Position numbers and translations under genes: made by a program. Source: Dermatemys mawii (Eukaryota > Chordata > Testudines > Dermatemydidae). From it: DNA of 64,000 nucleotides. This document shows, piece by piece, positions 23,721 through 36,055 of the stretch (its first letter is position 1; each line of letters begins with the position of its first letter). Where the stretch lies: positions 11,859,343 through 11,923,342 of the forward strand of contig ML677358.1 of NCBI GenBank assembly GCA_007922305.1, written 5' to 3'. The notes beneath the pieces are model-generated. The model was not told the origin of the DNA. It saw nothing but the letters and a program-made list of their open reading frames with translations, and made no database searches.

Positions 23721-25642
23721 TTCAGCTGTCTCGGCTTTGACAAAGAAAAAACAGAGCATAAAGCAGAGCTTCACACAGGATTCAGAAGAACACTGAGGTG
23801 GTTTTCCATGTGTTCCCTTTTAAAATACCCTTTAACTCAGTGAGAAGATCCTAGTGTACATTTCAAGTGCCCATTCAATCACACACTCATGGCATATGGT
23901 ATACAAGGTAGTGAAAGCATGAGAGATCACAGCACATGGCAAACACTAAAAGTACTACTTTTTTTTTTTTTAGGAACACGGTCCAGTCCTGCTCCCATGA
24001 AAATCAATGGCAAATGGCAAGACTCCCAGCCGATTTCTTGATAAGCAAGAGCAGGCCCTGCCATTGGTGCCCAATGCCAACTCCCTGAGCAGCGTACAGT
24101 TATTAAACAGGTATCATAAAACACCAGCCTTTCAGCCAAAGACCAACAACAGAACATCCCACCTCAACCAGCCTGGTACCTACGACTGAACTAAACCAAC
24201 AATGCTTTAAATGCTCAGTTAAACAGGTAAATAATACTGAACCTTGAATTCCCTCCAGTGGGAATGGAGTGTTAAATCCCAGACAGACTACAGCTAAATC
24301 AGTGGATTAATAACTCCTGGGATGGGACAGAGGCAAGTTCAAGTAATCAGTGATTGTCTTTACAGCAACCTTGCAAAATAGTCATGATTGTTTACCCAAG
24401 GCACAAAACTGCTTGCTTACCATTTACTGCAAGGACCAACAGTCATGAAAAAGCAGATATTTTACTCTGCCAAAACAATTACTCAGGGTGAATGGAATTT
24501 TTCAGGGCTGATTTATAGTACTCCTAATAAAACTAGAACTGGGCGTGTAAAACTGGTTACCTTCCTACTTGGCATGTGTCGTCGTGTTTCCAAATCTGCA
24601 TCTTGACAAATAGACTTGTCTATTTTTTTTCTTTAATTAGAACACACACATTAGGAGTCTATAATCCCAATCTAAAAAAAAAAGCACACTAATAAAGCTG
24701 ATATCTGAGATCCTAAACTCTCCAGGGCCGGACCATCAGCTGACTGGAACTGCTGAAATGGGATGCCATGCCTCCATTTTTGGGTGCCCGACTTGAGACA
24801 TCTTGGACCTAGTTTTCAGAGGCCTTCTCACACAGTAGGTCCTGCTGACTTGGAGGACGTATGAGTGCTAAGCATTTCTGAAAATAAGGCCTCAGTTTGG
24901 ACACACTGCAGATCCATCATCAAAAATCAAGACCATGGAGTGGGGGAATTTGTGCTCTGTCTTCACTCATTTTGTGAGGTGCTTAGCACATCTTTGGCAC
25001 CTGAAAAAATGATATTCAAACTTGACAGAATTCAGAGAATGCAGCCAATCTTTGTCCCCTTTCCTGAGACAAATAGAAGTAAAATGATGACCAAAACATC
25101 TAACATATGAATATGATGACATCATAAGGCCCCAAATCAACAGAACACTTGAGAGAAAGGTTTGGGAAGGGCTCAAGATAAGGATTTTTTCAGATCAGGC
25201 ACTAAAACAGTTTTGGCAGCAAGAGCATAGGAGGTAGAAACATTGGATCATCTTTGCTTTAAGCTTTTGCCTTCTGTGATACATGGTTTTCACCAAAACC
25301 TTTTTCAGTGTGCCAGTATTCTTTTTGAACAAGCAACTAAGGCGTAAAGATCAAATACTCTGCCCCAGACTAAGATGCAAAATCTTTTTATGGAATGTTT
25401 ATTTTTTTTAAACTCTGTGACTATTGCCCTCTAGTGGTGGATGTATATTTTTACACTAATCCTGTTTTCCGCTGGTTCACAAAGCCACACTTTTTCAAAA
25501 AACACAACATTTTTCTAGTCTGTAACATGTAGGAACATTTCTTTATTTTTAATTTAAAATAATCCATGATTTATGGCCATCATTCCTCCTTACATTTAAG
25601 ATTTAAAGATAACAGGTCAAGAGTACAACCTAGCTATGAATT

Positions 25643-25765
25643 TTGGAGACAAGCTGGGTGAGGTAATAGCTTGTATTGGACCATCTTCCGTTGGTAAGAC
25701 ACTTTCGAGCTACACAGAACTCTTCTTCAGGTTAGGAAATGGAATCAGTGACACACAGCTAAATA
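25643..25765. repeat. Foldback interspersed repeat (type A), partial
   Basis: It contains AAGCTGGGTGAGGTAATAGC, TTGTATTGGACCATCTTCCG and 'actttcgagctacacagaactcttcttcagg', one arm of the type A unit. Confidence 0.7.
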
Positions 25766-26071
25766 CAAGGTGGAACATATTGTTACGCATCCAAATGGAC
25801 AGAATGGCAACACACAGACACCACCAACATATGCAAACACCTGAACAAAGGTAAAAGATTTCTCTATCTGGCAGACAGAGATGGGGGCCCTATGGTCTTG
25901 TAAGTGGTTAGAAGAAAAACATTGAGCCAAATTACAACACATTACAAACATTCCAGTTTATTAACTGTAAACTATTTAAACATTTGTACATTTGCCCATA
26001 GACAGGGAGTTAGGTACATTTTAACCTAAGAAAAACCAACTACTTCTATTTTATTTTCCAGTTAGGGAAGT

Positions 26072-26335
26072 GTGTGTGGTATAGTGGTTAGAACAGGGTC
26101 CTGGGATTCAGAACTCCAGGGTTCTAGTTTTGGTCATATCACTGACTCTTCGCCAAGTCACTTGAGGTAGATTTTTCAATGGCACTTAGGTGCCTAGCAC
26201 CCATTGACTTTCAGTTGGAGGTAAGTACCATTCGAGTTTTTGAAAAGCTACCCTTAATTCTTCCATTTTTATGCTCTGTAAAATGGGAAAACTACTTATA
26301 CAATTCATAACCATGTTGCGAGGCTTAATATTGGG
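26072..26335 (+). repeat. MIR-like SINE
   Basis: The tRNA-like head 'ggtatagtggttagaacag' is followed by 'gggttctagttttggtcat', then 'gccaagtcacttgag' and 'ctgtaaaatgggaaaacta'. This is the sense MIR order, with an insertion-like interruption near 26165-26250. Confidence 0.65.
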
Positions 26336-26915
26336 GTAGTGTAATTTTGAGATACTGACATAAATGGTTCTATACAAGGGAAAATCACCACCCCCATTCC
26401 AAGCCAAATCTCTTAGCCTTGTATGTCCTTTACCTCTCATTGAATGTAAAAATTATTTTTAATTTTTGTTCTTTGCAGAACCCCAGTGAACATGGTCATA
26501 CTGCTTTGTCTAATTCTCATACGCCTATCGTTTATTTAATCAGCAGAAAGACTCAGTCTACCTACTGACACCTAAATAACATTGTCCCTTATGAATAAGT
26601 GTGATACCTCTTTGGACAGATAATCATTGTTCAGTCTATAGACTCAGCTACAAATGTTTTAAGGAGACACTGATAACTTAAGAAACACACTTCTGTCTGC
26701 ATTATTTTACCCCACTATCGTAATACACAATTTGGTATTGTTAGGACACAAGTCTAACTGAAAGATAAGGGAAAATAGACAGTTACCTGTATTTCTACTC
26801 CTTTGAGTATACCATCCCAAACCTTACACAGGTAGGAACACCCTCAGTGGTTACATTTTTGATCCCCTGCAGCACTGACAGTTCAGAGGAGCTTCCCCAA
26901 ATTTCCATTCCAAAT

Positions 26916-27037
26916 AGGGTGACCAGACAGCAAGTGTGAAAAATCGGTTCACAGGGTGGCAGGTAATAGGAGCCTACATAAGAAAAAGACCCAAAAATAG
27001 GGACTGTCCCTGTACAATCAAGATATTTGGTCATCCT
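26916..27037 (+). repeat. Short interspersed repeat (type B), second copy
   Basis: This is a near match to 13699-13821 (AGGGTGACCAGACAGCAAG through TTTGGTCATCCT). It ends six bases before the assembly gap. Confidence 0.7.
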
Positions 27038-27042
27038 AATTC

Positions 27043-27052
27043 NNNNNNNNNN
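27043..27052. other. Assembly gap (10 N)
   Basis: Ten unknown bases lie directly after a type B repeat copy. The true gap length may differ, because ten is often a placeholder. Confidence 1.
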
Positions 27053-28259
27053 ACCAATTACATACACCTACTGTGTACTATTTCCAAAATTCACAATAAA
27101 GCAGACCTTTGAACCACCACCTAATACCAAAACCTCAGTCACTGAGGTGAGGTGGGTGGCTAAGTGAAAATCCTAGGCATCATCATCAAAGAGGCATTCC
27201 AAGCAAAGTTTGCATACGCTCTCTCTCTGTGCTGAGAATGAGCTGATTTGCCCCTCCAAAGCCAAAGCTCAGGAGGAGGATAGTGATGTAAACTTCACCC
27301 ATGTCCATCACACCCTATTAGTGCTGACATCCCTCAAATATCTGACACAAAATAGGGCAGACGTGCCTAAAAGGGCAGTTAGCAACTAGCTAAAGACTAC
27401 TGTCCACTCTAGACTCCTTCCACCTGGAATTGAGACGAAGAAACAGTTTGAACAGGATACGTAGGCACGAGAATATTGAAGGAGCTATCCCATTGTCACG
27501 TACAGTGGGAATCTTAACAGAATTCACACCACCACCTTATCCATGTAATCCAATATAAAGGGAATTAGCCATTATACCACACAGTTCATCCATTCTACAG
27601 AGTAGGTACTTAGGTAAACTGACTCAAAAGACCTGAGCCCACAAACCTGACATGACTTAAAAGGGTTTCCATCTACACAGCAAGCTGGGGCATGACCATT
27701 CAACACACTAGTCTGCCACACGCTAACCCGCCACAGACCAACCTTTAGTCAGACTACATCAGTATTCCTTAAAGCAGAGTGGTGGAGTCAATAGGACTGA
27801 ATGTGTCAAACCCTGAAACCGCACATCACTTGGAGAGGAGGATTGGGCTACAATAGTCTAGTCTTGTTGCCCAACAAAGTTGGATGCTAATAAACCAGAA
27901 ACATGAGAGGTAACCACACAGATGATTGGGACACTAGGAAATTTCACATCCTTCTAGAACTCTACCCAGAAAGCAGTCAGGGAGGGTAGAGGTCTTACAA
28001 GTCACCATTGCCAACTAGAGTCCCAATTAGAATAGCTTCCCAGCTACTCAGAAAGGCACACTAGCCTCCAGACAGTATTGACTTCCTGAGATCTGGTGAG
28101 AGCCCCACAGTAATCTCAGTCACTGGCACAGAACATACATAAACTATCTGGCTGTGTTCCTTTTAGGAACACCACCTGAGGGACCTCCAGTAGCATCAAT
28201 GCATTAAGAGAACCCAGCCTTGGCAATCAGTGTTCTGAGGCAAGGGTTCCTGCTTGGCA

Positions 28260-29037
28260 AAGTGCCCATTTCTAAAAAACAAATTTGATAAAGGGAGTTT
28301 GGTGCAGGAGGGGGCTCTGGGCTGGGGCAAGGGATTAGGGTGCAGGAAAGGATGAAGGCTGCAGCATTTAGGAGGGAGTTTGGTGCAGGAGGGGGGCTCC
28401 AGGCTGGGGCAGAGGATTGGGGTGCAGGAGAGGGTGTGAGATGCAGGCTCTGGCCAGAGGGCGCTTACCACAGAGGGTTCCTGACCGACAGCGCAGCAGG
28501 GCTCAGACAGACTGCCTGCCTGCTGTGGCCCCACGTCGCTCCCAGAAGCGGCTGTGGCCGGCTGCTGCTGACATGTCTCTGCACACCCCTTGGTGGGGTG
28601 AGGGAGGAAGGAGGCAGCAGACCTGTGTGTGCTGCCCATGCTAGGGTGATCAAATATCCTAATTTTATAAGGACAGTCCCTTTTTTGGGGTCTTTTTCTT
28701 ATATAGGCTCCTATTACCCCTCACCCCACCACGATTTTTCCAGGTTCCGGCCAATAGGAGTTTAGAGGACATTGCTGGGGGGCAGCGCAATACACAGAGC
28801 CACCTCTCCTCTCCCACCTCCCCCCCAGCCAGGGGCACACAGAGACATGGCAGAAGCAGCCAGCCACTTCCATGAGTGGTATGGGTTCACAGCAGGCAGG
28901 CCACCTACCTGAGGCCCGCTGCACTGCAGGCCTTTTAGCAGCCCAGAGATTGTGAGGGGGCAGCCAAAGAGCCTGGTGGGCTGGACAGAAACAGATGTGC
29001 CGGATCCAGCCTGCAGGCCATATTTTGCCCACCCCTG
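28260..29037. repeat. GC-rich composite repeat
   Basis: The left part contains two tandem-like units (GAGTTTGGTGCAGGAGGGG, then 'ggctggggca...ggattggggtgcaggag') at about 28288-28430. An inverted type B end starts at 28643. The right end, 'ggccatattttgcccacccctg', resembles an hAT terminus. Several frames of up to 147 codons cross it on both strands, but they follow the base composition and repeat units. I cannot say whether this is one large non-autonomous element or several nested ones. Confidence 0.5.
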
Positions 29038-30343
29038 CTCCAAGCAGGTGGTTCCCATTCACGGTTTGGCAGCAGAGATAAGTGCCTCCCAACAGGCCAC
29101 ACTTAAGTTGTGTCCAGTTCACAGAAATAGACATCTAAGAAACACCCATCATGAGTATTTCCCATTGGCTAGCCTACCAGCTCTAATGGATTATTTCCTT
29201 AGGCACCTCTCACCCCCATTCACCATATAAGCTTAGGTGCCTAACCCATGCTTTAGGAATCACAATATTGTTTTGTGATTTTACAGATGCCTAAGTTAGG
29301 TGCTATGACACTTACCTTCCCAACACGTAGGTCCCTTTATGGACACAGGCCATAGCCTACAGAGTCTTCTGCTAACTTGAAGCAGGGAAATGTGCTCCAG
29401 AACTTCAGAGCCATTAAGCTTTAAGAATCCAGTGACAGATGGCTCCTGGATCAAGGCATTTTCCCTCCAAAAACACCCCCAATGGATACCTCATCAGTTA
29501 AGTGATAGACAACATCCTGAAACAGAGGAAAACCTGGAGAGGGGAAGAGACATGAATATGATTAAAAAGCAAGCTACATCCACCAAACCAGGCAGATAAA
29601 TACATTTAAAAAATCTGGCCCTAATTGCCTAAAGATTCAGATGGAAACCTGGTTGGATTTTCAGAAATGCTTAAGAACCCTAGGTGCTTTTGAAAATCTC
29701 ACTAGGCATCTATCATCATTTTTAGGCACCTAAATACCTTTAAACATCTAGCCCTTGGTCATTAGACTGAAGAAACAACTGCCCTCAGCCATGACACGTG
29801 CTTCAAAAACAAAGTAGCTGTCTTTACCAGTCACACATGGGACATACTTCACGGTCAAAGCAATTCACAAGCCAGGAACCGATTCTCCCCTCTCCAGTAT
29901 TTAACACAGCTCCAAGGAAAACTGCAATGCTTTAAAGAATTCACAGCTCTGACCTGAGATGGCAGATCAGTACCAATTTAAAACCAGATATAGCTGGAAT
30001 GACTGAAGAAGAAACCAATAAAAAATGCAGAGGAAGAGCTATATGAAGTAAAGGCAGCATCAAAAAAAGGAGCCTAAGGAACAGCAGATTAAGTTTGGTA
30101 CTCAACTCCTGGAGGCAGCTTCCTTGCTAACTCTGGTCAGAAAAGGCCAGTGTTAGACTGAGGAAGCTGCCACACAGGTAGCTAGAATTGAATATGGAAG
30201 AGGTGGCTCACCTTGGCAGCCATAGCCACAGAGGACCAAAAACCAAACAGCTAGGGGAGTATGAACTGGTCTCAAAATGGAGGTTGGAGACTCAAGTAAA
30301 GAGAAACAGTGCCATTCTTCACTTGACTTACAATGCATATTTG

Positions 30344-30833
30344 TAGGGCACTACCAAATTGACAGTCCATTTTGGGCACAGGATTTTAAAAGTCATAAAT
30401 TTCATGATATCAGATATTAAAACCTGAAATTTTTGGTGTTATAACTGTAGGGGTACTGACCCAACTCTGAAGACAGCAGCCAGAAGGGTGGCATGGTAGA
30501 GTATTGCCACCCTTACTTCTGCGCTGCTGCTGGTGGGATGTTGCCTTCAGAGCTAGACGCCTGGCCAGCAGCTGCCACACTCTGGCCTCCCCACTCAGGC
30601 GGCCATGCAGGGGTAAGGATGGCAATACTGCAAACCTACCACAATAACTTTGGGACACCCCCGCCATTGACCCTCTTTTGGGTTGCGACCCCCACTTTGA
30701 GAAACAATGGTCTCCTCTGTGAATCTGTATGCTGTAGTATAAAGCAAAATACACAAAAGACCAGATTTCACAGCGGAGACCAGATTTCAGTCCCTGAGGC
30801 GTTTTTCCCAGCTGTGAATTTGGTAAGGACCTA
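30344..30833. mobile_element. hAT-type non-autonomous element with perfect target duplication
   Basis: This 490-bp element has inverted ends (TAGGGCACTACCAAATT at the left; the right end reverse-complements to TAGGTCCTTACCAAATT). It is flanked by an exact 8-bp duplication, CATATTTG, at 30336-30343 and 30834-30841. Near 30665-30705 is a 'gggttgcgacccccactttgagaaa' motif common in other turtle hAT copies, which may be a further nested piece. There is no transposase. The 114- and 134-codon frames inside it are incidental. Confidence 0.92.
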
Positions 30834-31414
30834 CATATTTGACAGCACTGCGCATAAGTTTGCTACTTTACCCTGGTTCCATGGGTTTTTCCCATAGTGA
30901 CAGGAAAAGAAAATCTTTTTAAAAATAAACAAAAAATTATTGTAAAACTGCAAAACTAGCAGGTATCATATCTGAATTATTTTTAAATCAATTTTTCAGT
31001 AGACTAGATTTTGAACTGACTATACCCCTTTAAGGTATGTGGCTTAAAAAGCCATTTCATTTCCATTTTTGAAATAGTGTTCTGATACTACACATCATAC
31101 CTTTTTTTTTTCTTCTTTTTTTAAAAAAAGAAGAGTTCAGATTTTAATCTCTAGTGAGAGTAGAGCATCTTGGACATGCGAGAGAATATTTTGCTTTTTT
31201 TCCCTTTTAAATTTAAACTGCTAAAGCTTTTCATGTGCAGCACCTCTGCTTGTCAGAATTCCTAATGTTCATTAGCCACTCATACGTTCAGTGTTCATGA
31301 CTACCTATGCATCTTATATTTGCAGAACTTTGATCATTTTCACAACTGCTACATATAGTCAGAATTCAAGAGGTAACAGCTGGAAGCTTCAAAACCGATG
31401 GTATTAGTCAAAAC

Positions 31415-31500
31415 CAGGCTTGATATCTAGGTTTTCAAAGCTAAGGAGCTTTGGGCTTGGTTACTTGGATGGCTGACAATCAGAGAATTAGTGTTCTAAG
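31415..31500 (+). repeat. 5S rRNA-derived SINE head (AmnSINE-like)
   Basis: The segment AAGCTAAGGAGCTTTGGGCT followed by TGGTTACTTGGATGGCTGAC aligns with the internal part of vertebrate 5S rRNA (…GAAGCTAAGCAGGG…CCTGGTTAGTACTTGGATGG…). It covers the internal control region with several mismatches, so it is not a functional 5S gene. A 5S-headed SINE such as AmnSINE1 or a saurian 5S SINE is the likeliest source; a plain 5S pseudogene is the alternative. Confidence 0.65.
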
Positions 31501-34500
31501 CTTGATGCGTTCCTGTGGCAGGCAGCAACTGATACTAAGGGCTGGGCTACACTTACAGATGTCTATACCACACTTTTAGCACAAAATTCCAACTCATGCT
31601 ACCAGCGGGTCAACTGCACCAGGGTAGCACTAATGCAAAACACCAGGTGGTGCCAGAGCTGTGTCCAATATACAGTTATTTAACTGTGACATCTGAACTA
31701 GTGATAGCACTTATGGGAATCCTGTCTTGTCCCCTCCACCCCCTACAAAAAATTCCCTTACTGCCAGTACAGCCTAAAGGTCTGAGATGCTCAGTCTTTG
31801 TACCTAAGCAGGATTCAGGCTGGTACTTAGATCTTCAAGGAAAAAGGGGAATCAGGAATGGCTGCCACTTCTGACCAAACTACAGCTATTATTCAATCTC
31901 TTGCAGTATTTGCTCCTGCAGTATCCACACTGCACTCCTCTCTCCCTTGGACATTTTGAGGGAGGCAGAGATGAGCAGGGGATTAAATGGCTGTTAGAGA
32001 TCAGTTCAAATCCTACCAGTTGTACAGAGTGAGTAGCTTTCCTCCCCTTTTTATCAATGAAGGAAATGCCACAAAGAATTATTGGGAGCAGAGAAGGTAG
32101 AAAATTAGGAGTGGGATTGTCAAAGGAACCCCAGAGAGATGGGTACACAATTCCATTGGCTTCTTTAAAAATGCCAGCCTAGAACACACAAAAGTGCCAG
32201 ATAATTCCCAGCAAAGCACACACATTTTGCTACAGCCTTTCATTTCCTCACATAAATATACACCCAAGCCAAAAAGAGGGTAGGATGCAATTAGTAGTAG
32301 CCTTTACATAATACTGTTGTAATCAATATATGCATATCTATTATAGATAAGTATATATTTTTCTGAGTGTTTTAAAGACATTTGGATACTTTTATAATGT
32401 TTACTACTCACAAATGATGGTCACTAGGGGGGCTTTTAATTCCATTGTGTAGCTATTGCATTTTAAAGCACACAAAGATGTAAACCTGCTTTTACTCATT
32501 TTAAACACAAAATATACAAGTCAACACCTCCTCTTAAGTTAAATATTTTTAAAGAGTTATACATCATTTAATAGAAGAAACCATGAAGGAAAGTCAGTTA
32601 ACCCATATAACTTTGTAAACTCTAGTTGTAGTTAAGGAAAGAAACCAAGTTTTTGGAGGGTAAATTTTCATTCAAAGAGAGTATGTTGAGACTCAGGGAA
32701 CTTATTTTTATATAAACAAAATTTCACTTAATTCTTCATTTAACTTTCACTAAGATTATTTTTTCATATTTAAAGAAAATTTTCATCCCTTAAGGCTCCA
32801 TAGCAAATTATACAACATGAAATCTAGTCACAGATTAAGTGATAAACTTGTCAAAAACATCAGAGAACAGACACTGCCTTGAGAAAACTCTAAAGGGTAC
32901 CAGCTCACCCATCAGTGAAGCAAATGGGTGTTTCTCCCCAGACTGCCATAGTGAACACCTGTTTCTTTACACCAAAATACTGTATATTCTCTCCACCATG
33001 CATACAATAGAGCACCATAAAAGTGTCCTTTGAAGTGTAATTTTTTAGAAACCAGAAAAATGTAAAGCAAACAACTGCAGCTTGGAAAATCTATTCTTAT
33101 GTATTTAGGAACAAGGTCTCCCTGAGTTTCTAAACTTCAAGGGGAGTTAGGATCCTCAGTACACCCAATATCAGGCCCTTATGCAGCAACTCAAATGCAA
33201 TTATAGTGTGACAATGATACGAACAGATAGTTGCAAAGACAGGGATGATCAATCAGTACACTTATCTAAGGCTATACTAAAGATCTGTACTATTCTAAGA
33301 CCTCATAATTAAAAAAAAAAACCTTGCATCCACATACAGGGGTGCTCCAAATCAGGGGATGAAGGAAAATACCATTTGGAATGGACTATTTCAAGAGAGT
33401 TAAATATTTCAGGCTCATTTTAGTGCCAGTGTAGGCAGTCATCTTACTATTGTTCCACAGTGCATATTTGTGACCTTTGACACTTCCCAGAATACACTGT
33501 TTCTGGAAGCAGAGTTGGATAGTGTGAGGTATCTACCTAGCATGCTGCAGCTAACACATTTAAGACAGTATCAGATGAACATAGAGCAAACCTAAAATGT
33601 TTCACAATGGCTGCGTGTGCACTGAAACCTTTGTTCAATGCCCTAGCATGCATACAAGCCCTGTCCAATTGAACATACTAAACAGGTGGGGAAAAGGGCA
33701 GGAAGAAGTTTCATTTTTAAAATATGTACTTTGTCTCTGCATCATAGCTGTAGCAGATCAGTGAACTACAGAATTTGTAAAGTAATCAGAGTGAGGTGCA
33801 TCAGCAATGTTAGTTAACATTTGGGGAAAAAAAATTAATCTGTACTGCCTGTAAACTCACATGCAAGAGAAAAAGTTTGTTTCATTACAGTAACGGGTAG
33901 AGATTATATATTAAATATGAAGATGTTAAGCAGTTTTTTAAAATGCACAAGTTGTCACTATTAAAAATGGTTCTACACCGGGCTTTAAATACAAGTAATA
34001 AGTCAAATTTTTAAGCTAAATGGGTCAAGTGCTATTAAATAAGTGTGTTGATACTCCTCTTCAACATATCAAAAATCCCTTTGTTAAAGTTAAAGCAACC
34101 CATTTTACAAAAAAACCCTTACCATTTTTTCTGAGATTATAAAGATGAAAACTGTTATACAAAAAGTAAAAGGCAAATTTTTCTTCTTCAGTTTGGAAAG
34201 GAGACTGTCTCTATATCCAACAAAAATGTTTAAACCACAAAATTTCAACATTTTTAATATCAACACAATCGAATATTAAACTATATTAAGCTACAGCAAA
34301 CGAAGGTCATTTTACTTCTGAATGAGGGTATCGTTTTACATTTTAATATCACACCTTTTGTTAATTTCATCTTACCTTTCCTTTAGCTTCCTGACATGCC
34401 CACAGAAGAGAAACAAAGGCTAACTAGAAAGTGTCATCAAATAAAGTAAATATTTCTCCAATTAATCTTTAGGAGCTACTTGTATCAATAGTAGGTGAAA

Positions 34501-34671
34501 TATTTTCACACAGATGTGAGATTTAGGCTGGGGTCCTTTTAATACACAATGGTCTGATCGGTTTTTATATCCAATTGGATACACTCTCGGAAAGCTATAT
34601 TATAAAATATCCTGTTCACCTGTGTCTCTAAGGCAGGTTCCTTCACAAAGGAGTGTTCCTGTTCTCTAGAG

Positions 34672-34880
34672 CAGCGCTCTTCAAACTTTCGGTGCCACAG
34701 CCCCCTTTCGCAGTCCCCCCTCCGCTCGTGGCCCCCTGGGGTACGTCCACCAAACAGAAAGCTTCTGCTTTCTTTCGGCGGCATTTTGGCGAGCCAAAAA
34801 TAGACCACAACTTCGGCGGTCTCCCGGGAAGGATCGGAGACGGCACCGGGGTCTCACACACCCCAGTTTAAAGACCACTG
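34672..34880. mobile_element. hAT-type MITE with perfect target duplication
   Basis: This 209-bp element has inverted ends (CAGCGCTCTTCAAACTTT; the right end CAGTTTAAAGACCACTG reverse-complements to CAGTGGTCTTTAAACTG). It is flanked by an exact 8-bp duplication, CTCTAGAG, at 34664-34671 and 34881-34888. The interior is GC-rich and non-coding. The overlapping small frames on both strands are incidental. Confidence 0.92.
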
Positions 34881-35819
34881 CTCTAGAGGGAGTCACAATA
34901 GAGCAACTATCAACTATCTGAAACATTCTCCACAGAACAAATCTTACCAGAAACTGTGAAACATTAGTATGAATGTTGTAATTATTGATACTCTTTCAGA
35001 ACATAAGCAGTACACAAGTCAAGCATCTCCCTCATAGTATAGGTGTGATTTCTGGGGTTCACCTTTCCTAGAATCATATAGTGGTAGTTGCCAGAAGGAT
35101 ATTACTGCATAACCTAACAGTAATTTCCAATACAGTATTCGTTTTGGGTATGAACAAGTTGCCACAGAAGATATGTAGGCATACTGTAAAATTACAGAAT
35201 TGTATGTGGCACTTGCCTAGCTGAATCAAAGGTCCAGTCTAGGCTACGAAAAGTTTTGTCTTCCAAAACAAGGTTCTCCCTTGCTATCATTAAAACAAAG
35301 CAACTTTGGAAGGGGGAAGGACTGAACCTGATTTAACTGTCTCCCCAAACCAAACGAATTCAATGCTTAATTGTTTGAACTGCACTGGGACAACTGTGCT
35401 TTTATGTGGGTGGCCCATCCCCCCAACTTCAGCATGTTTCTTGAGTGTAGAGGGGATAAAAGAACCCTTTAAATGTAAAGATCTCACACAACCATACCAC
35501 CAAAGGTCTTTGTTGACAAGGATAGTTGTCAAAGCTAATCAAATGCAATACGGTCTTTTGCAAAAGCTTGTTAAACATCACTTACACTTGACTTCTGCAC
35601 TTTGCCTAAACTACTAAGCTAGTTTAGGACAGAAATGAATTTTTGGATGCAAATACACATTTTATTGCGAGCCAGAGTACTTAACACCCACTTACAAAGC
35701 AAAAAGGCCTGAAAGAAAGAGCTCTTAAACTGTGAAACTAAGTTATAGTTACTGATCACAAGGCTTATAAAGGCCTCCATTTTGAGAGGTCAATTCCACT
35801 CCAGATCCTTAGGACTTCA

Positions 35820-36055
35820 TCTATATGAGAAAGTTGTACCAGTCTGGGTTGCTGCCTCTTTTTTTTGAATCACATCTAAATTAATCCAGTTAAACTGAAG
35901 ACTCAGGGACACTGATTTCATTTGAAATCAAGTTTATTGTAATTCAGCTATGCTAAATCAAAACAAGCTGAATTCCAACTGAAATCAGTGTCCACTAAGT
36001 CTTCTAAATTGTTTAAATTGATCTGAAAATTACTTCATACTGGTGCAGCTTTCAT
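35820..36055. repeat. Foldback (inverted-repeat) element
   Basis: The left arm contains GAGAAAGTTGTACCAGT, TTAATCCAGTTAAACTG and GACTCAGGGACACTGATTTC. The right arm carries their inverted partners (TGAAATCAGTGTCC, 'aagtcttctaaattgtttaaattg', ACTGGTGCAGCTTTC). An inner pair AATTCAGCT/AGCTGAATT continues towards the loop. This resembles an abundant turtle MITE. If it lies in HNRNPA0 3' UTR it would form a long hairpin. Confidence 0.7.

Larger units (their letters stand above)
21700..31500. other. Intergenic region between KLHL3 and HNRNPA0, repeat-bearing part
   Basis: No gene is recognised. It contains a CR1 3' piece (22150-22337), an antisense MIR (23600-23720), a type A foldback (25643-25765), a MIR (26072-26335), a type B copy (26916-27037) beside an assembly gap, a GC-rich composite repeat (about 28260-29037) and a complete hAT element (30344-30833). 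The stretch 29100-29760 holds scattered 'aggtgcctaa'-type words seen in reptile repeats but no defined element. The remaining sequence is unassigned. Confidence 0.7.

Noticed and set aside
28196..28765. Overlapping frames of 141 and 147 codons on opposite strands
   Set aside because: They fall in a GC-rich repeat with tandem-like units, and the peptide repeats mirror the DNA repeats.
31415..31500. Functional 5S rRNA gene
   Set aside because: Only the internal part matches, with mismatches and a missing base in the control region, and there is no full-length gene or T-run terminator in place.
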